Shown here one piece after another: positions 43,826-55,841 of a stretch of 64,000 bases of DNA. Within the stretch, counting starts at the first letter, position 1; every line of letters begins with the position of its first letter. The stretch covers positions 310,001 through 374,000 of the forward strand of contig JAACJP010000022.1 in assembly GCA_013368375.1 (NCBI GenBank), read 5' to 3'. Origin of the DNA: Tricholomella constricta. Lineage: Eukaryota; Basidiomycota; Agaricomycetes; Agaricales; Lyophyllaceae. The notes under the pieces were generated by a model. The model was not told the DNA's origin and made no database searches. It saw nothing but the letters and a program-made list of their open reading frames with translations. The translations under genes and the position numbers were made by a program.

Positions 43826-44637
43826 GGAGAACCGGCTCTTTATATAGCTTGTCGCGGTCCCGACGTTGAGTCACACCCCTTCGTTCTTGGACGCGAATGA
43901 TCATGTGACGTGACTGTTCGAGGTTTTTTGAGTCAGCGCGTTGACGTCAGATGTCGGGTTTGTCGGGGTCGGCGCTCCAAGGATGGCGAGAGCGTCAACA
44001 TGTGAACTCGCGACCAGGTATTATAGGTATGATTCCAGTTTCGAGTCATACACGAGGGGTGAAGGCGTAGATAGGAGTGCGGTGTGCGTGCTTATTGCTC
44101 AGAAGCTGATATTTTAGCTCTCCCGGAGTCTAAACAACACTGTCCAGAACGTAAGTATTGCGCCGCATAACAGCAGATATCGCCAACTCGAACGCGAAAA
44201 GATCGAAGAAATCAAGACGGTTAGGTTGCTTTACAAATATAGTACGCCCGGCACTAATATATAAAACTAGAAAGTCAACGCCATCCCAAGGTCAAAGGTA
44301 TCATGAAAAATAACGGTATGAAGGAACATTAAATGGTAACATACCAAAGTGTCGCCAATAATTGAAAGATGTATGTAGACCAAAACTAAAACGAAGGCGG
44401 AAGGCCAAGATAAGGATCGGAGGTGTCAAGGCCTAAAGGTAGAAATTTGTGAGATAGGGGTTGGGGTTGGGGATTGTGGTATCAAGCGCGGTTCGGCTCC
44501 AATGTCCCTTGGCAGTGGTTGAAAGTCAAATCGTCTGAGCCAGACAAACCAGAGTCCTCCATGGTATGAGGTATCGCATCGTGAATTACAGGCGGGCGTG
44601 AGGTCGTTAGCGCCGTTACATTCGTCAGAATCTTGTC
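43826..44637. other. Intergenic, no gene assigned
   Basis: Lies between the orphan ORF and the 3' end of SHO1. No recognisable coding or repeat content apart from the TATATAAA motif. Confidence 0.4.
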
Positions 44638-45976
44638 TCATAGCAGCCGGAGATAGTTCGAGGGAGCAACTAAAAAGGGGTAAGGCAGTCAGATGGAAGT
44701 ATGACATGGTTTCAAATGAAAGAAGCGAGGAGATAAATGAAGGCAGACAGGTGTCGGGAAGAGGTAATGAGAAAGATAAGAAGAGCAGGCAGGCGGTTAA
44801 AGAAGCACTCACTGCCTGTGGTCCCATCGCTCTTTCTTGCCTCCCACCACTTGCCAGACTTATCAGCAATCTCCAGCATGTCGCCCTTCTTGAACGACAG
44901 CTCGTTCGGGTCGTCCGGCTGCGCTTCATCTACACAAAGACGAAAATGTCAGTCCTTCAAAAACGCAAGAAAGGAAATACTCTAGCAATACGCACATCCG
45001 TAGAGCGCCTCTGCTCTAAAATCATAGCTCTTCTCCTCCTTCCCGGGGGCCGCGGGTCCCGATCCCTGTGCAGCAGGCTCATTGCCCTGTTGCGGCTGGG
45101 GCTCGGCAGGTTCTGTAGGGGCAGTACCGGCAGTAGACACGACCCGCGTGTCCGTCAACGCGCCTGAGAGCGTCCTTCCATGGCTCCCCGCACCCCCGTC
45201 CGCACTCACTGCTGAGCTCTCCCTCTGTGTCCTTGAGGCGTCAGCATCGCTGCGAATAACAGACCCCGAGGGCTGAGGCGGGTACGTGAACGCATCGATG
45301 TTGGTGGGGACGCTCGGAATGGAGCGCGGAGGCTCCTTCTGCCGGTGGAGCGCCGGCTCGAAGCCTCCGAGGCTGGAGAAGGCCCGGCCTAAAGGTGAGG
45401 TCGCCTCCGCTGTGAAGTAGAGCACCCAGAGAATGTCGACAATTGCGGCGATGAACCAGCCGGCAGAGAGGGCTTTTTGGGCGGGTAGGGAGGGGGAGAA
45501 GACGTTGCGGTCGATGCCGATAACGGCAAAGACAACGACAATGGAACTAAACGTCGAGAAAGTCGCGTGGTAGAAGGGGAGCGTGGAGCTTATGAGGCCG
45601 TAGATGATACCGAGGATTAAAAAAGTTTGGACGACAATTGCGAACCAGAGAACGCCCACTGGGCCATTGTCGACTGTTTGGGATCGATATAAAGTTGGTG
45701 AGTGGCGGTGGTCTATGGCGAAGGTAAGTGCTCACTTCGGGCTGTGACAACGGCTTGTGCGACGAGAGCGATAGCCCAAGATATCTAAATGGCATCCAGG
45801 GTTAAACTTTCGGAACGGGACAGATATGGACGAATGCAATGCCGACAGATGAAGGCCATGAGTATTTGGAATTGTGGACTCACGATAGCCAAAGGCAGCG
45901 TTACAAGAAAGAAATAGCTTCGCGAGAGGGGCCTGCCTTGTGCAGCGTCGTGCGCGGTGGGCAGCACTTGGGACAT
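44638..45976 (-). CDS. SHO1: Osmosensor Sho1: four membrane segments plus SH3 domain
   Basis: Plasma-membrane sensor that recruits the MAPKK Pbs2 in the HOG osmotic-stress pathway. Exons 45976-45884, 45784-45736, 45673-44996, 44929-44813, 44669-44638 give 322 residues. Four hydrophobic segments lie in the first ~130 residues ([40 protein letters not shown]; a fourth around [17 protein letters not shown]). A Ser/Pro/Ala-rich linker leads to a C-terminal SH3 domain ([29 protein letters not shown]). The layout and length match Sho1. The stop lies right after NYLRLL, so the SH3 domain ends the protein. GUT2, a glycerol-metabolism gene, is divergent 580 bases away. Confidence 0.92.
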
Positions 45977-46557
45977 GGTTTATGGGAAAGAGACAATGTT
46001 GAATTTGTGTTGAAAGGCTAAACTAGTGAATAGACGACTTTCGGGTCAGTGTGGCATGGGAACATGATGCACGCCAAGCGCCCACGTTGCGAATTGGGGC
46101 AAGGGGTGTTTTTTTTTTTTGGGAGGCCCCGAATGGTATGTTGACGCCATCGACGTCAGCTTCTGATTCCTCCGCCTCGACATACTTACACATGCCTGGA
46201 GCGCACACTGATGGTTCGAGCCGGCAGCGATTTCGACGACCGTGGGCAGCGGGCCGCTACCCGGGCCGTCAATTCAATGCAAAAGGTGAATCACAGATTT
46301 CCGAGTTGTCTTGACCCACCCTTGGTGCTTCTCGAGCACAAGCACAAGGTCCGGATCCTCCACTCTTCTCCTTGCGACTTGCTGGCCGTCTCGAGGCCGA
46401 CAGCACTGACAGTGTCTCTCTTAGTGGACTTGTCTCTATATCTCGCTCGTCGTCCCGGTCGCTCCGCCGATCACACTCTCGACGCCGATCTTACCCTTGC
46501 CTCCCGGTTAACGTTTAACATAGAAACAAGCGCAGCAAGGCGAAAATTTCGAGACCC
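45977..46557. other. Divergent promoter region of SHO1 and GUT2
   Basis: About 580 bases with a T11 run near 46110. No gene seen. A shared regulatory region is possible but no specific site is identified. Confidence 0.4.
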
Positions 46558-49204
46558 ATGTCGTCTCTACTCCGCAAAGTCTTCTCGCGTAGGACGTTGG
46601 CCATCGCCACCGGTGGTACAGCTCTTACTGCCGGAGGCGGATACTGGTATCTAAACTCTGGGCCTGCCTATCCCCAATCTACCAGGGAAACCCGACGTGC
46701 TCCGCCGCCATGGACTCCTCCCAGCAGGGCAGAGATGCTCACATCGCTCAAGGCGTCAGGCCAGATCAAGGCTGGTGCCGGCACCCAGAACGAGGAGTTT
46801 GATTTGCTCGTCGTTGGAGGAGGTGCCACCGGTGCCGGCGTCGCTGTTGACGCCGCTAGCCGTGGTTTGAAAGTTGCATTGGTTGAGCGTGATGATTTTA
46901 GCGCAGGTATGCTTCTGACCGGCTCCGTCGGTACCTTGTAATCTGACTATTAATAGGCACCTCTTCGAAATCGACGAAACTCGTCCATGGTGGCGTTCGC
47001 TACCTCCAGAAAGCCGTCATGGAACTCGATTACGACCAGTACAAACTCGTCACTGAGGCCCTTCACGAACGCAAGATCTTCCTTCAGACTGCGCCCTACC
47101 TCTCTCACATGTTACCCATCATGTTGCCGATATATAAGTATGTCTTATTCTCGTTTGCAAAAGCTTCATTGACGGTTCCCCAGATACTGGCAGGTCCCTT
47201 ACTACTGGTCGGGCTGCAAAATGTACGATCTTCTAGCCGGCAAGGAAAACATGGAAACCTCGTATCTCATGAGTAAAGGCAAGGCGATCGAGACCTTTCC
47301 CATGCTCAAAACGGACGGACTTGTCGGTGCACTGGTATACTATGACGGTATGGGTTCCTTCTCCTTCTCCTATACAGCTCTCACCCTCCCGTAGGACAAC
47401 ACAACGACTCTCGGATGAACATTGCGCTTATAATGACTGCTGTCAAGCTCGGCGCCACCGTCGCTAACTACTGCGAAGTAACCGACCTGCACAAGGACGC
47501 CTCAGGCAAGATCAACGGTGCCCGTGTCAAGGACACCCTTACGGGGGACTCCTGGTCCGTCCGCGCCAAGGGCGTCATCAACGCTACTGGGCCCTTCTCC
47601 GACATTCTTTTGAGCCTCGACGATCCCTCGCACACACCCATCGTGCAGCCCTCCTCCGGCATCCACATCACGCTCCCGAATTACTACTCCCCGCGCAAGA
47701 TGGGTCTCCTGGACCCCGCCACCTCGGACGGTCGCGTGATCTTCTTCCTCCCGTGGGAGGGCAACACCATCGCAGGAACAACGGACACCCCGGCGAGCGT
47801 CGAGCGCAACCCTGTCGCGCCCGAGGAGGAGATTCGATGGGTCCTTGAGGAGGTGCGCCGGTACCTTTCGCCTGACATCAAGGTACGCCGCGGGGACGTG
47901 CTCAGCGCGTGGAGCGGCTTGCGGCCTTTGGTGAGAAACCCGGCGGCGGCGAGCACGGAGGGACTGGTCCGCAACCATATGATTCATGTTAGCGGCAGTG
48001 GGCTCCTGACGATTGCGGGCGGCAAGTGGACCACGTACCGCGAGATGGCGAGGGAGACGGTGGATACGGCTGTTAACACATTCGGTCTCGAGAATAAGGT
48101 TAAGAGTGAGTGCGTCACGGAGAACCTCAGGCTGGTGGGCAGCGATGGTTGGAGCCGTAACATGTTCATTGGCCTTATTCAACGGGTAAGTGTGTGGTCG
48201 TTCCTGTGGGACATCGGAAGACTGACAATACGCAAATAGTATGGTCTAGAAACTGAGGTTGCGAGGCACCTCTCAAACAACTACGGCGATCGCGCTTGGA
48301 CCGTCTGTTCGCTTGCTGAGCCTACAGGGAAGAACTGGCCCCTCCACGGAAAACGTCTCACCTCCCAATATCCATGTACGTTCTCACCGTGCCGCTGTCG
48401 ACTCCCCAACGACTAAACACCGTCATCCGCTCACGAACAGACATCGACGCCGAGGTGCGCTACGCCGTCACGCACGAATACGCCCAAACCGCCGTCGACG
48501 TCCTCGCGCGACGCACGCGCCTCGCCTTCCTCAACGTCCAAGCCGCGCTCGAGGCCCTCCCGCGCGTCGTCGACCTCATGGCCAGCGAGCTAAACTGGTC
48601 CCTCGCCGAGCGGAAGAAGCAGATCGCCCACGCTGTCGCGTTCTTCGAGTCCATGGGCCTCCCGCGGCGCGCCGTCCCCGCCCTCCCCGCGCCCATCCCG
48701 CGGGGGAGGCTCGAGAAGGCGTGGGCGTGGGCGTGGGGTGTCTGTGTGGGGCAGGTGAAGGTGAAGGACGCGGCGGGGTACAGCTACAGCCATGGGCGTG
48801 CGAGGTTCGAGCCGGGCGAGCTGGCGGCGCTGACGGCTGCGTTTGATCGGTATGCGAGGAGTACCCTGGTTGATGGCCAGCCGGAGGAGGTGATTGAGCA
48901 GGCCAGGGTTGGGGAGGCTGTGAGGGAGGTGCCGGGGTATGAGGGTGTGTCTGGGAAGGACTTTGAGTATGTTTTGGAGGAGGCGGGGTTGAATCGGGCG
49001 AAGGAGTTGGATTTTGATGAGTTTATAGAGGTTTGTGTGTTTCGTTTTTTGGCGCTTGTGGTGTGTGGGTGTGGGTTGGATGCTGATTGAAATTTTGATT
49101 GATAGATTTGCGGGAACTTGAAGGAAGTTGCGTTTGAGCCTGCTGTTATAACCAAGCGGGAGAGGCTCAGGATACCGGTGGAGAAGAGTGGTGGAGGTGT
49201 TTAG
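46558..49204 (+). CDS. GUT2: Mitochondrial FAD-dependent glycerol-3-phosphate dehydrogenase
   Basis: Oxidises glycerol-3-phosphate to dihydroxyacetone phosphate and passes electrons to ubiquinone at the inner mitochondrial membrane. Exons 46558-46906, 46957-47137, 47184-47347, 47395-48185, 48240-48375, 48441-49030, 49106-49204 give 769 residues, all junctions in frame. A basic N-terminus (LLRKVFSRR) and a hydrophobic segment serve targeting and anchoring. Then come the FAD dinucleotide fold [44 protein letters not shown] and [17 protein letters not shown] blocks, the FAD-binding end [17 protein letters not shown], and a C-terminal domain ([20 protein letters not shown]). The C-terminal extension has a helix-loop pattern ending [13 protein letters not shown], which looks like an EF-hand remnant as in animal enzymes. 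Confidence 0.95.
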
Positions 49205-49416
49205 GGGAATAGAGACGCCCTAATATGCACCCTGAAATGAAGAATTTATGATTGGAAATCTATTTTATGTCTAATTTCAATCTCCTTGTGGCGGACGCCT
49301 CACTGGCGACAGCTGCACATATACATACATCACTGAACAATCGTTTCTCAAAAAGTACTTGATATATGTTGAGTTACATGCATTTGAACTATGGCTCAAT
49401 GGCCGGATCAAGCAAG

Positions 49417-52400
49417 TCAAGTCGCCTTCATCGTCGGTATCTCTCCGAGCCTCAACTTCGCACTGGCGAACGGCACCAGCTTCGCAGTGAACACCGGTCC
49501 CGCACACTTGTTGGGGCTCCTAGGAGGCGCCGACGCCGTCCCACGCGTAAGGCCCCAAGCAATCTGACAAGCACGCGCCGTCATAGTCACGGGCGAGCTC
49601 CCGGGGGCCCAGGCGTAATACGGCATTTTCGATATGGTGCCAGAGTTGTCTTGCACGACGATGGTGGAAGGGTCGATCGCAACACGCCATTCGCTCGTCG
49701 GCAGGAGCTTGTTGTCTTCCGTGTTGGGGTCCGTCTGCAGTGAGCGCTAAGTCGGAGATACAGAAGGCGTTGAAGGAGTTGCACTGACTGGTGTGAGGTA
49801 CGCGGCTGGGGCATGTGGGAAAAGCCGTTTGACGTCGTTGAGCGCTTGCACGCTCCTGGAAAATAGATGTATGAGTTCCACTGATAGTCGAGTAGTCTGC
49901 GGATTAAACGAACCGCGTTCCGGGGGTCGTCGTGGTGTTGTAGGCGATCTCTACAGCATAGTTCAGTGCTCCTCTGGTGATGGCGACTGCGCCGTTCAAA
50001 CGACTCTCAATCTGAAGGGGTGCGTTCAAGAAAACTTGAATAGTTGTGGTTCCGGCAGAAACCTAAGTCTGGGTCAGGAAGGAGGGGATCTGACAATGTC
50101 AAGGCACTGACTTGGACTGTCTGTAACGATGCGGAGTTGGGCTGCAAGACGCTCCCCTTCGCACCATTAACAGAGATCGTGCTGAGAGAATTTTGCGCCC
50201 AGGTCGGTATACGGATATTGAAAGTGAAAGCACGAGTCGCAGTGATTGTGTACGTCAAAGTGGAGCCGAACGGATAGAGCGAGTCGACCGTCACTATCGT
50301 CGTTCGTGTTACCAAACAGAATGAGCTTGGGTCAGATGGTACGTACCTTTGACCGGGTTTGAAGCCCCGAGCGTCCCGGAAAACGTAGTGGGTCCAAGGA
50401 GAGCGTGAATGAGAGTGGTACCTGCGCGGTCAGAGAAGAACGAATGCGCCCAGAATTTCGGATAGCCTTGCGGATGATTGACGGTACAGCATGGGTAATT
50501 CCTGGAAAATTTACAGCAACACATTCAGATATTGATATCCATGGAAGCGTATGAAACAACGTACGGCTCAAAGCCGAACACATTCGAGTCTGGTCCGTTG
50601 TTTCCCCAAGGTGCAGGATTCATGGTCTGGGCCCAGATCTGGTTCACTACACAAAGTGAGAGTTTGCGCGCTGTTATAAGACATTGTAATCACCTTCTTG
50701 ATCATACTGGTGGGCTGCGGATAGATGTCTTAAAGGCAGATCTTAATGACAAAAAAACATCGACTTACACCACCAATCATGCATGATACCGGCCGGAAGG
50801 GCATTGTACGCTATATAGTGAATGAGTATGTATTGATTACACAAAGCGAAATATTGCATACCGAGCTTCTCAGCTCTATCAGCAACAGAGTTGTTGCCGA
50901 ATGTCTGATAGATCGTGGACAGGGAGAAGATTTGCTCTCTGCGAGAAGTGAGCACCGAGAGCAAGCAGGCTGAGCCAACTCTTACACCACAGTACAAAGT
51001 TCAGTTCTTTGGCGGAGAGTCATTCATAAAGAAATCGATAAGCAAAGTAATGCGACATACCCACGGGACGGATCGAGACCCCCAAGATGCTCATCAGCAG
51101 CGAACGTTCCTGGGATGATGGGATTGAGATTGTTGAAATGTCAAGGAAGAAAGAGCGACTTACCGGAGGCACGTCCATGATACTTGTATATCATATCGAG
51201 GCGATCGAACGTGCTTGTCTTGTCAGTCGCATCCCCAGTGAATCTCCAAGCGAGGGCTTCAGACTTGAGAGCTGTGCCTCGGAAGTTAGCCTTGCACCGC
51301 GGCAGTGCAATGGATCGCATTTCGTACCTTCGGCGTTGTTGACACCATGTCTATCGGATCATCATTTAAAAATATAGCACGTTCAACTCGAATGTGATCA
51401 AATCACGCACGTCCTTTGGGAGAAGGCGGTCACAGAGGTTTTTGGAAATGCAGCATCGGTATAAAAAGAATTCTTCCACGAAAATCCTTGGTCGCGGACT
51501 AGTTGCATAGTCTCGAGCAGTAATGCCTCTTTATCTAGATCCCGCTGTGAGTGAATTTCGAACGACAATCAACGAGATGAATAGACCTCGAGGAGCATTA
51601 TCATAGAGCCATTGCAAGGCGTAAATGAACTGAATCATAGGTCACGGCGTCAGTGAGGCCCGGAAATTACAATGATATACACTTGCCTCTTCCGAGCGTA
51701 CGTACTGATAGTCAAACTGGAATCCCATTGAAGGAACGCCTTGTTGCCCGGTCTTCCAAAGATTGTTGGCAAGAACAACGAAGCGGTGCATCGCATCCAC
51801 AATGCGTTCAGTCTGTGTTGGGTCGGCTTCAGCGTATTGCTGTTCATCCGATTAAGCTCAGGTTCGTGAGCGGCAAGTAAACACTCACGATCATTCCCAG
51901 CAAGACTAGGTAACGAGGCCAAACAAGTCGTGGAATGGTCGCGTTTGGAACAAATGGTTCAGGCCCAACCCAGCCGTCGCTCCCTTGGTGGGATAAAGTC
52001 CAATCGAGGAAGGATCTGACCTGGCCAATGAGGCGCTGGTCTTGGAGTTGGAATGCCAGGGCGACTTGGCCATTGCTGCGTTGTGAGGAGTTCAATCTGG
52101 TTTGTGAGGCTTTCGTAAGTGTAACTTACAACCAGTACGGCGCAGCCTCATGCATTTCGCTGTATTCAATAGAACCACCTTTTACCCAGATCGAGCCTTT
52201 CACACTTTAGGTAACATGAGGGGCGCATAATTTGACTATTTTCGTTGTGAAATCAGCATCAACACTCACTAGCTTCCGAAATCACGTATATGTCCTGCTA
52301 AGCCATCCGCCTGGATACGAGCCTGATCTAAAGCCCATCCAGAAGGTTTGATAGATCCAGTTGGGAGCCTTTCGTACAAGGGAGGAAGCACTGAAAGATA

Positions 52401-52592
52401 CAGTGATAAGCATAGAAGGAGGGCAAGAGATACGACAACTAACGGGTGGCGGAGAGACTAGGTCCAACAAATGCAGCTGCAACAATCAAAAAACCTCGCT
52501 AGAGAGAAAACAGGATCTTGAAAGATGGTCTTCAAGATAAGCATCAACGTACCATTGTAAAAGAGAATGCTTGGGCGGTCCAGATTAGCCAT
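49417..52592 (-). CDS. GH127-like glycoside hydrolase (DUF1680, beta-L-arabinofuranosidase type)
   Basis: Probable glycosidase; GH127 enzymes remove beta-L-arabinofuranose. The gene starts at the ATG at 52592 (exon 1 ends 52553) and has about 15 exons. Family features in order: [13 protein letters not shown] with [33 protein letters not shown]; the [18 protein letters not shown] block; SACLLSVL; the metal-site-like [18 protein letters not shown]; and the beta-sheet part FNIRIPTWA ... ISVNG. No signal peptide is visible, so it is probably cytosolic. One intron after SEE uses a GC donor (GCAAGT). The exon boundary after YDNAPR does not resolve by eye. The 5' end is duplicated at 63507-63646. 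The exact substrate is unknown. Confidence 0.82.
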
Positions 52593-53673
52593 GATGCATG
52601 GTTTATATGTATATCGATGAGAAGCAGAAACCTCCGAAGTTTAAGAAGAAAGCAGCAGAAGAAATCTCATTTGCAGTGACATGGGCGCACTTGCTCTGGG
52701 AAACCAAAGCGGCCCGGTATGATTTCAACAGAAGAACATGGTTCTGAGAAGCAACCTTAGGGAGCTGAACACGAACACATGTTGTACCATTTGACCGATT
52801 CGCCAGAAATTTGCAGCCAAATTTGAGCCCCCACCACGAACAGCATAGGGAGATAACTGTACCCGTCTTTTCTCTGGTGCCGGTCCGAGGAAGCAGTGCA
52901 CACTTATTAGCCTGTATAGTTAGACTCTCGTTCTGCCTATTGTGACGCCATTGAAACACGGAACGAGTTGTCAGAGCTCGTTGGTGGATGCCTATCCCGC
53001 GACGCCGATGGGGAACATATAAGAGGCCCGAATGACCGGGTGCACTCGCTGTAAATGGTGATATTGTAACAGGCATAATACCGTTGTCGACACCTCGTGA
53101 CACGACAACGCGTTCCGGTCAGTTTTTTTTATCTTCTCATGAAGCGTTGAGAGACGTACCAACTTGAATGTCCACGGAAATCGCGATGGGCTGTCAAGTA
53201 AACAAACGTCTACATCGGAAGCCTCTGTCGTGGGCTTAGACATCTGCTCCAAGAGCTTGGACTGCAAAGCAGCGAATAATGGATGGAAACTCGTAATTTG
53301 GAGGTACTATTCAACGCCAGTGGTGATTGGAACTGGATTAGATTAACGAGCCACGTGGCGTGTACAAAGGCAACTGGCCCCGGGCCGGCCTCATCGACGT
53401 GGGCATTCCAATTGAATCGTATTCATCGTTTGGGGCTGGCCATGATTTCAATTTTAGATTCATTATTTGTGCTTGGTCACGGTGTTTCGATCCAAACGGA
53501 CAGCGATAGAGCCGCAATATCCCAAAACCTCACCGCAAGCTGTGGCGCCTTCGCGATCTGGACTGCTGCGCCGCTGCGTCGCGAACTACACTCGTAACAG
53601 TTGTGATTCATGGACCACACGTAACTTGAAGATGACCATGTATGATATACCTTCAATTAAACAAGCATTTTTT
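52593..53673. other. Spacer between glycosidase and F-box genes
   Basis: About 1.1 kb without a supported gene; it presumably holds the glycosidase promoter. It is homologous in inverted orientation to 62390-63506. Confidence 0.6.
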
Positions 53674-55083
53674 TTAATCGCGATCAATAGCTCCATTCAT
53701 CCTGAACTGTTCTACAATTCGAACGCGCAACTCCACTCCCAACGCCTCGGACTCGTCGAACGGCAGGTCTTCATCTGGTAGGTACATCCCATAACGTGTT
53801 ATTTCGACGGTGCGAAGTGACGGTAGCATCCCAGCTTGAACGTAGGACAGAACTGCATCAATGTACGGTGCGGCATCGAATATCGACCTGCACAGAGGAA
53901 ATCTCACGATGGCGAGGTTCAAGTGGGGCTTGTCGGGCGTGGATGGGTAGAATTTAGTCTTGTAGATGTGCAGGGTGAGATCTGTGAGTAGTGGAAAGAA
54001 GGTAAGGATGTCGTTGAGGGGAGTTTCCACCCCAGTATGGTTGACAGTGGTGACGGCAGGGAAGTATTGGTGGGTCTTGGCAAGCATTTGCTTGTTGTCC
54101 ACGTAACTTGGGAAGTGGGCGGCGAGCTGGCGCACAGATGGAAGGTCGAACTGGGTGATCCTTTCGTTGAAGTAATTGAGAGAGAGGGTATGCAAGGATG
54201 GCAGACGGTAAGGTGCCGTGCCATTGAATGGAGGCCATGATGCACTGCGTTTTGCCTCTGCAAATTCTGCGACGGTGTCTGTGTCGAACCATCCAGACGG
54301 TCCTTCCGATTCAGCACGGTCGGCCGCGTATGACGCTGCCACGTCCTGCCCCCATATGCGGCGGGGGAAACCACTCAAGGTAGCCTTAGGCTCTTCGTCG
54401 TCAAAAACATCCACATCCTCGCCCTCACCGGATTCTCTATCCTTTGCAGCTTCTTTGAAGGCCACGAGGTGAGTGATATGACAAACTTCGAGCTTGGAAA
54501 AGTATCGAAGCATCAATTCCAAAAAGTCCATGCGGATGTGGAACCCATAGAGCTCGAAGCGACGGAGTGTCCCTGCCCAGCACCGTGCAATCGTCTTCCA
54601 TAGCGATTTGTGAGTGATATGTGGGAATTCTGGGAATTCCCGCGCGCCCACGAACACTGCGCGACAAATCAGGATTTCCAATCGCGGACATGCTGGAACG
54701 AGACCCCATAGTGTGTGAGCCCCTTCGTTCCAGGCGTAATCGGGATAAGGTTCACCACCAAGACCGAGGTAAAAATCGAGGCGACGACATCTATGTCCAA
54801 GAGGTGTGTGACTGCCAGGAGGGGTGGATCGAAATAGTTTGAGGAGGGTCGGTACGTGATCAAAGTTGAAGAAGATTACTATTTCATATAGATACGGTTC
54901 TGTGATGTCGCGAAATGTTTTGGATACCAGAGAAAGAGCCGTTTTCATCAGCATCGACTGGTGTATGAGCTGTAGAACAGCTTCGCGATCCTCGCGAATG
55001 ACGGAGACAGATGTATCAAATGCCTCAGGCACGCGTGTTGCTTCGCGGACGATGGCGTGGTAAATTTCGAGGGGGAAGTTCAT
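53674..55083 (-). CDS. F-box-like protein, copy 1
   Basis: 469 residues in a single exon from the ATG at 55083. The N-terminus (MNFPLEIYHAIVREATR) resembles the degenerate F-box-like domains abundant in mushroom-forming fungi, which link substrates to SCF ubiquitin ligases. SLVSKTFRDITEPYLYE continues that pattern, and the remainder has leucine-rich-repeat-like spacing (LHTLSLNYFNERITQF; LTDLTLHIYKTKF; LRTVEITRYGMYL). An acidic loop (GEGEDVDVFDDEE) lies in the middle. It is about 96% identical to copy 2 (60980-62389), with most differences in the C-terminal third. The substrate is unknown. The F-box call rests on general resemblance. Confidence 0.65.
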   Translation of the reverse strand: MNFPLEIYHAIVREATRVPEAFDTSVSVIREDREAVLQLIHQSMLMKTALSLVSKTFRDITEPYLYEIVIFFNFDHVPTLLKLFRSTPPGSHTPLGHRCRRLDFYLGLGGEPYPDYAWNEGAHTLWGLVPACPRLEILICRAVFVGAREFPEFPHITHKSLWKTIARCWAGTLRRFELYGFHIRMDFLELMLRYFSKLEVCHITHLVAFKEAAKDRESGEGEDVDVFDDEEPKATLSGFPRRIWGQDVAASYAADRAESEGPSGWFDTDTVAEFAEAKRSASWPPFNGTAPYRLPSLHTLSLNYFNERITQFDLPSVRQLAAHFPSYVDNKQMLAKTHQYFPAVTTVNHTGVETPLNDILTFFPLLTDLTLHIYKTKFYPSTPDKPHLNLAIVRFPLCRSIFDAAPYIDAVLSYVQAGMLPSLRTVEITRYGMYLPDEDLPFDESEALGVELRVRIVEQFRMNGAIDRD

Positions 55084-55201
55084 GGTGTGGTGAGGTGTCA
55101 AACTGGAAATTCCGAGACACTATCTGTCTCTCATTTTTCTGTCGGACTCGCCTCCTCATTTTTTCCAGGGTTCTCCTAGGATCATCCCGCAAATATCGGC
55201 T

Positions 55202-55607
55202 GATATCAGCTTCCCAATCCTGTTCAAATCGCATCAAATTGAATAGTACGCCACACTCTTTCCCATTCTGCTAATTGTAGCATACCTCTTGAGGATTGAG
55301 TATATAGACGGATGACAGGTTGGACATACTAACATATATGCGAGCTTTCCCGGGCCTGTCGTAGTGTAGAATCATAGAAGATAGGTTAGCGTCGACGCGC
55401 ACGCGCGCCCTGCGGGCGCGACCCCCCTGAACTTATTGATGGTAACGCCAGTGGCACTCCAAATACGTGCAATGGGAAAAGACTCGAATGACATCAGCTT
55501 CCCAATCCTATTCAAATCGCATCAAATTGAATAGTACGCCACACTCTCGCATTCTGCTAATTGTATCTTACCTCTTGAGTATTGAGCATACAAGTATTAT
55601 AGACGGC
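55202..55607 (+). repeat. Two ~115 bp direct repeats upstream of F-box copy 1
   Basis: 55202-55313 and 55491-55607 share CATCAAATTGAATAGTACGC and its surroundings with few differences. Between them lies a perfect stem-loop (55404-55420: CGCGCCC, loop TGC, GGGCGCG). The rest of 55167-55841 shows no gene. Confidence 0.8.
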
Positions 55608-55841
55608 TGGACATTCAAGTTGACTAACGTATACGGGAGCTTTCCCGGGCCCTGTCGTGGAAAAAACTCATGCTTTCGGAGAGCATCTAGGAAGTGAAGG
55701 AGGATTTCATCGGTAGCCAGGTGCTTGAGCTCTGCCTCTTTCGAGTAAACGCGCCTCCTCAGTAATAAGATATATATATAATCTTCCTATCCACGGCCGC
55801 CCCTCACCATTATTCTAAATCCCTAATTCCTGGTATTACCG

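Larger units (their letters stand above)
52453..55166 (-). repeat. Left arm of inverted duplication (partner 60832-63646)
   Basis: Covers the 5' end of the glycosidase gene, the ~1.1 kb spacer and the whole F-box gene. The spacer, not only the genes, is homologous to 62390-63506, with substitutions and indels. Confidence 0.9.
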
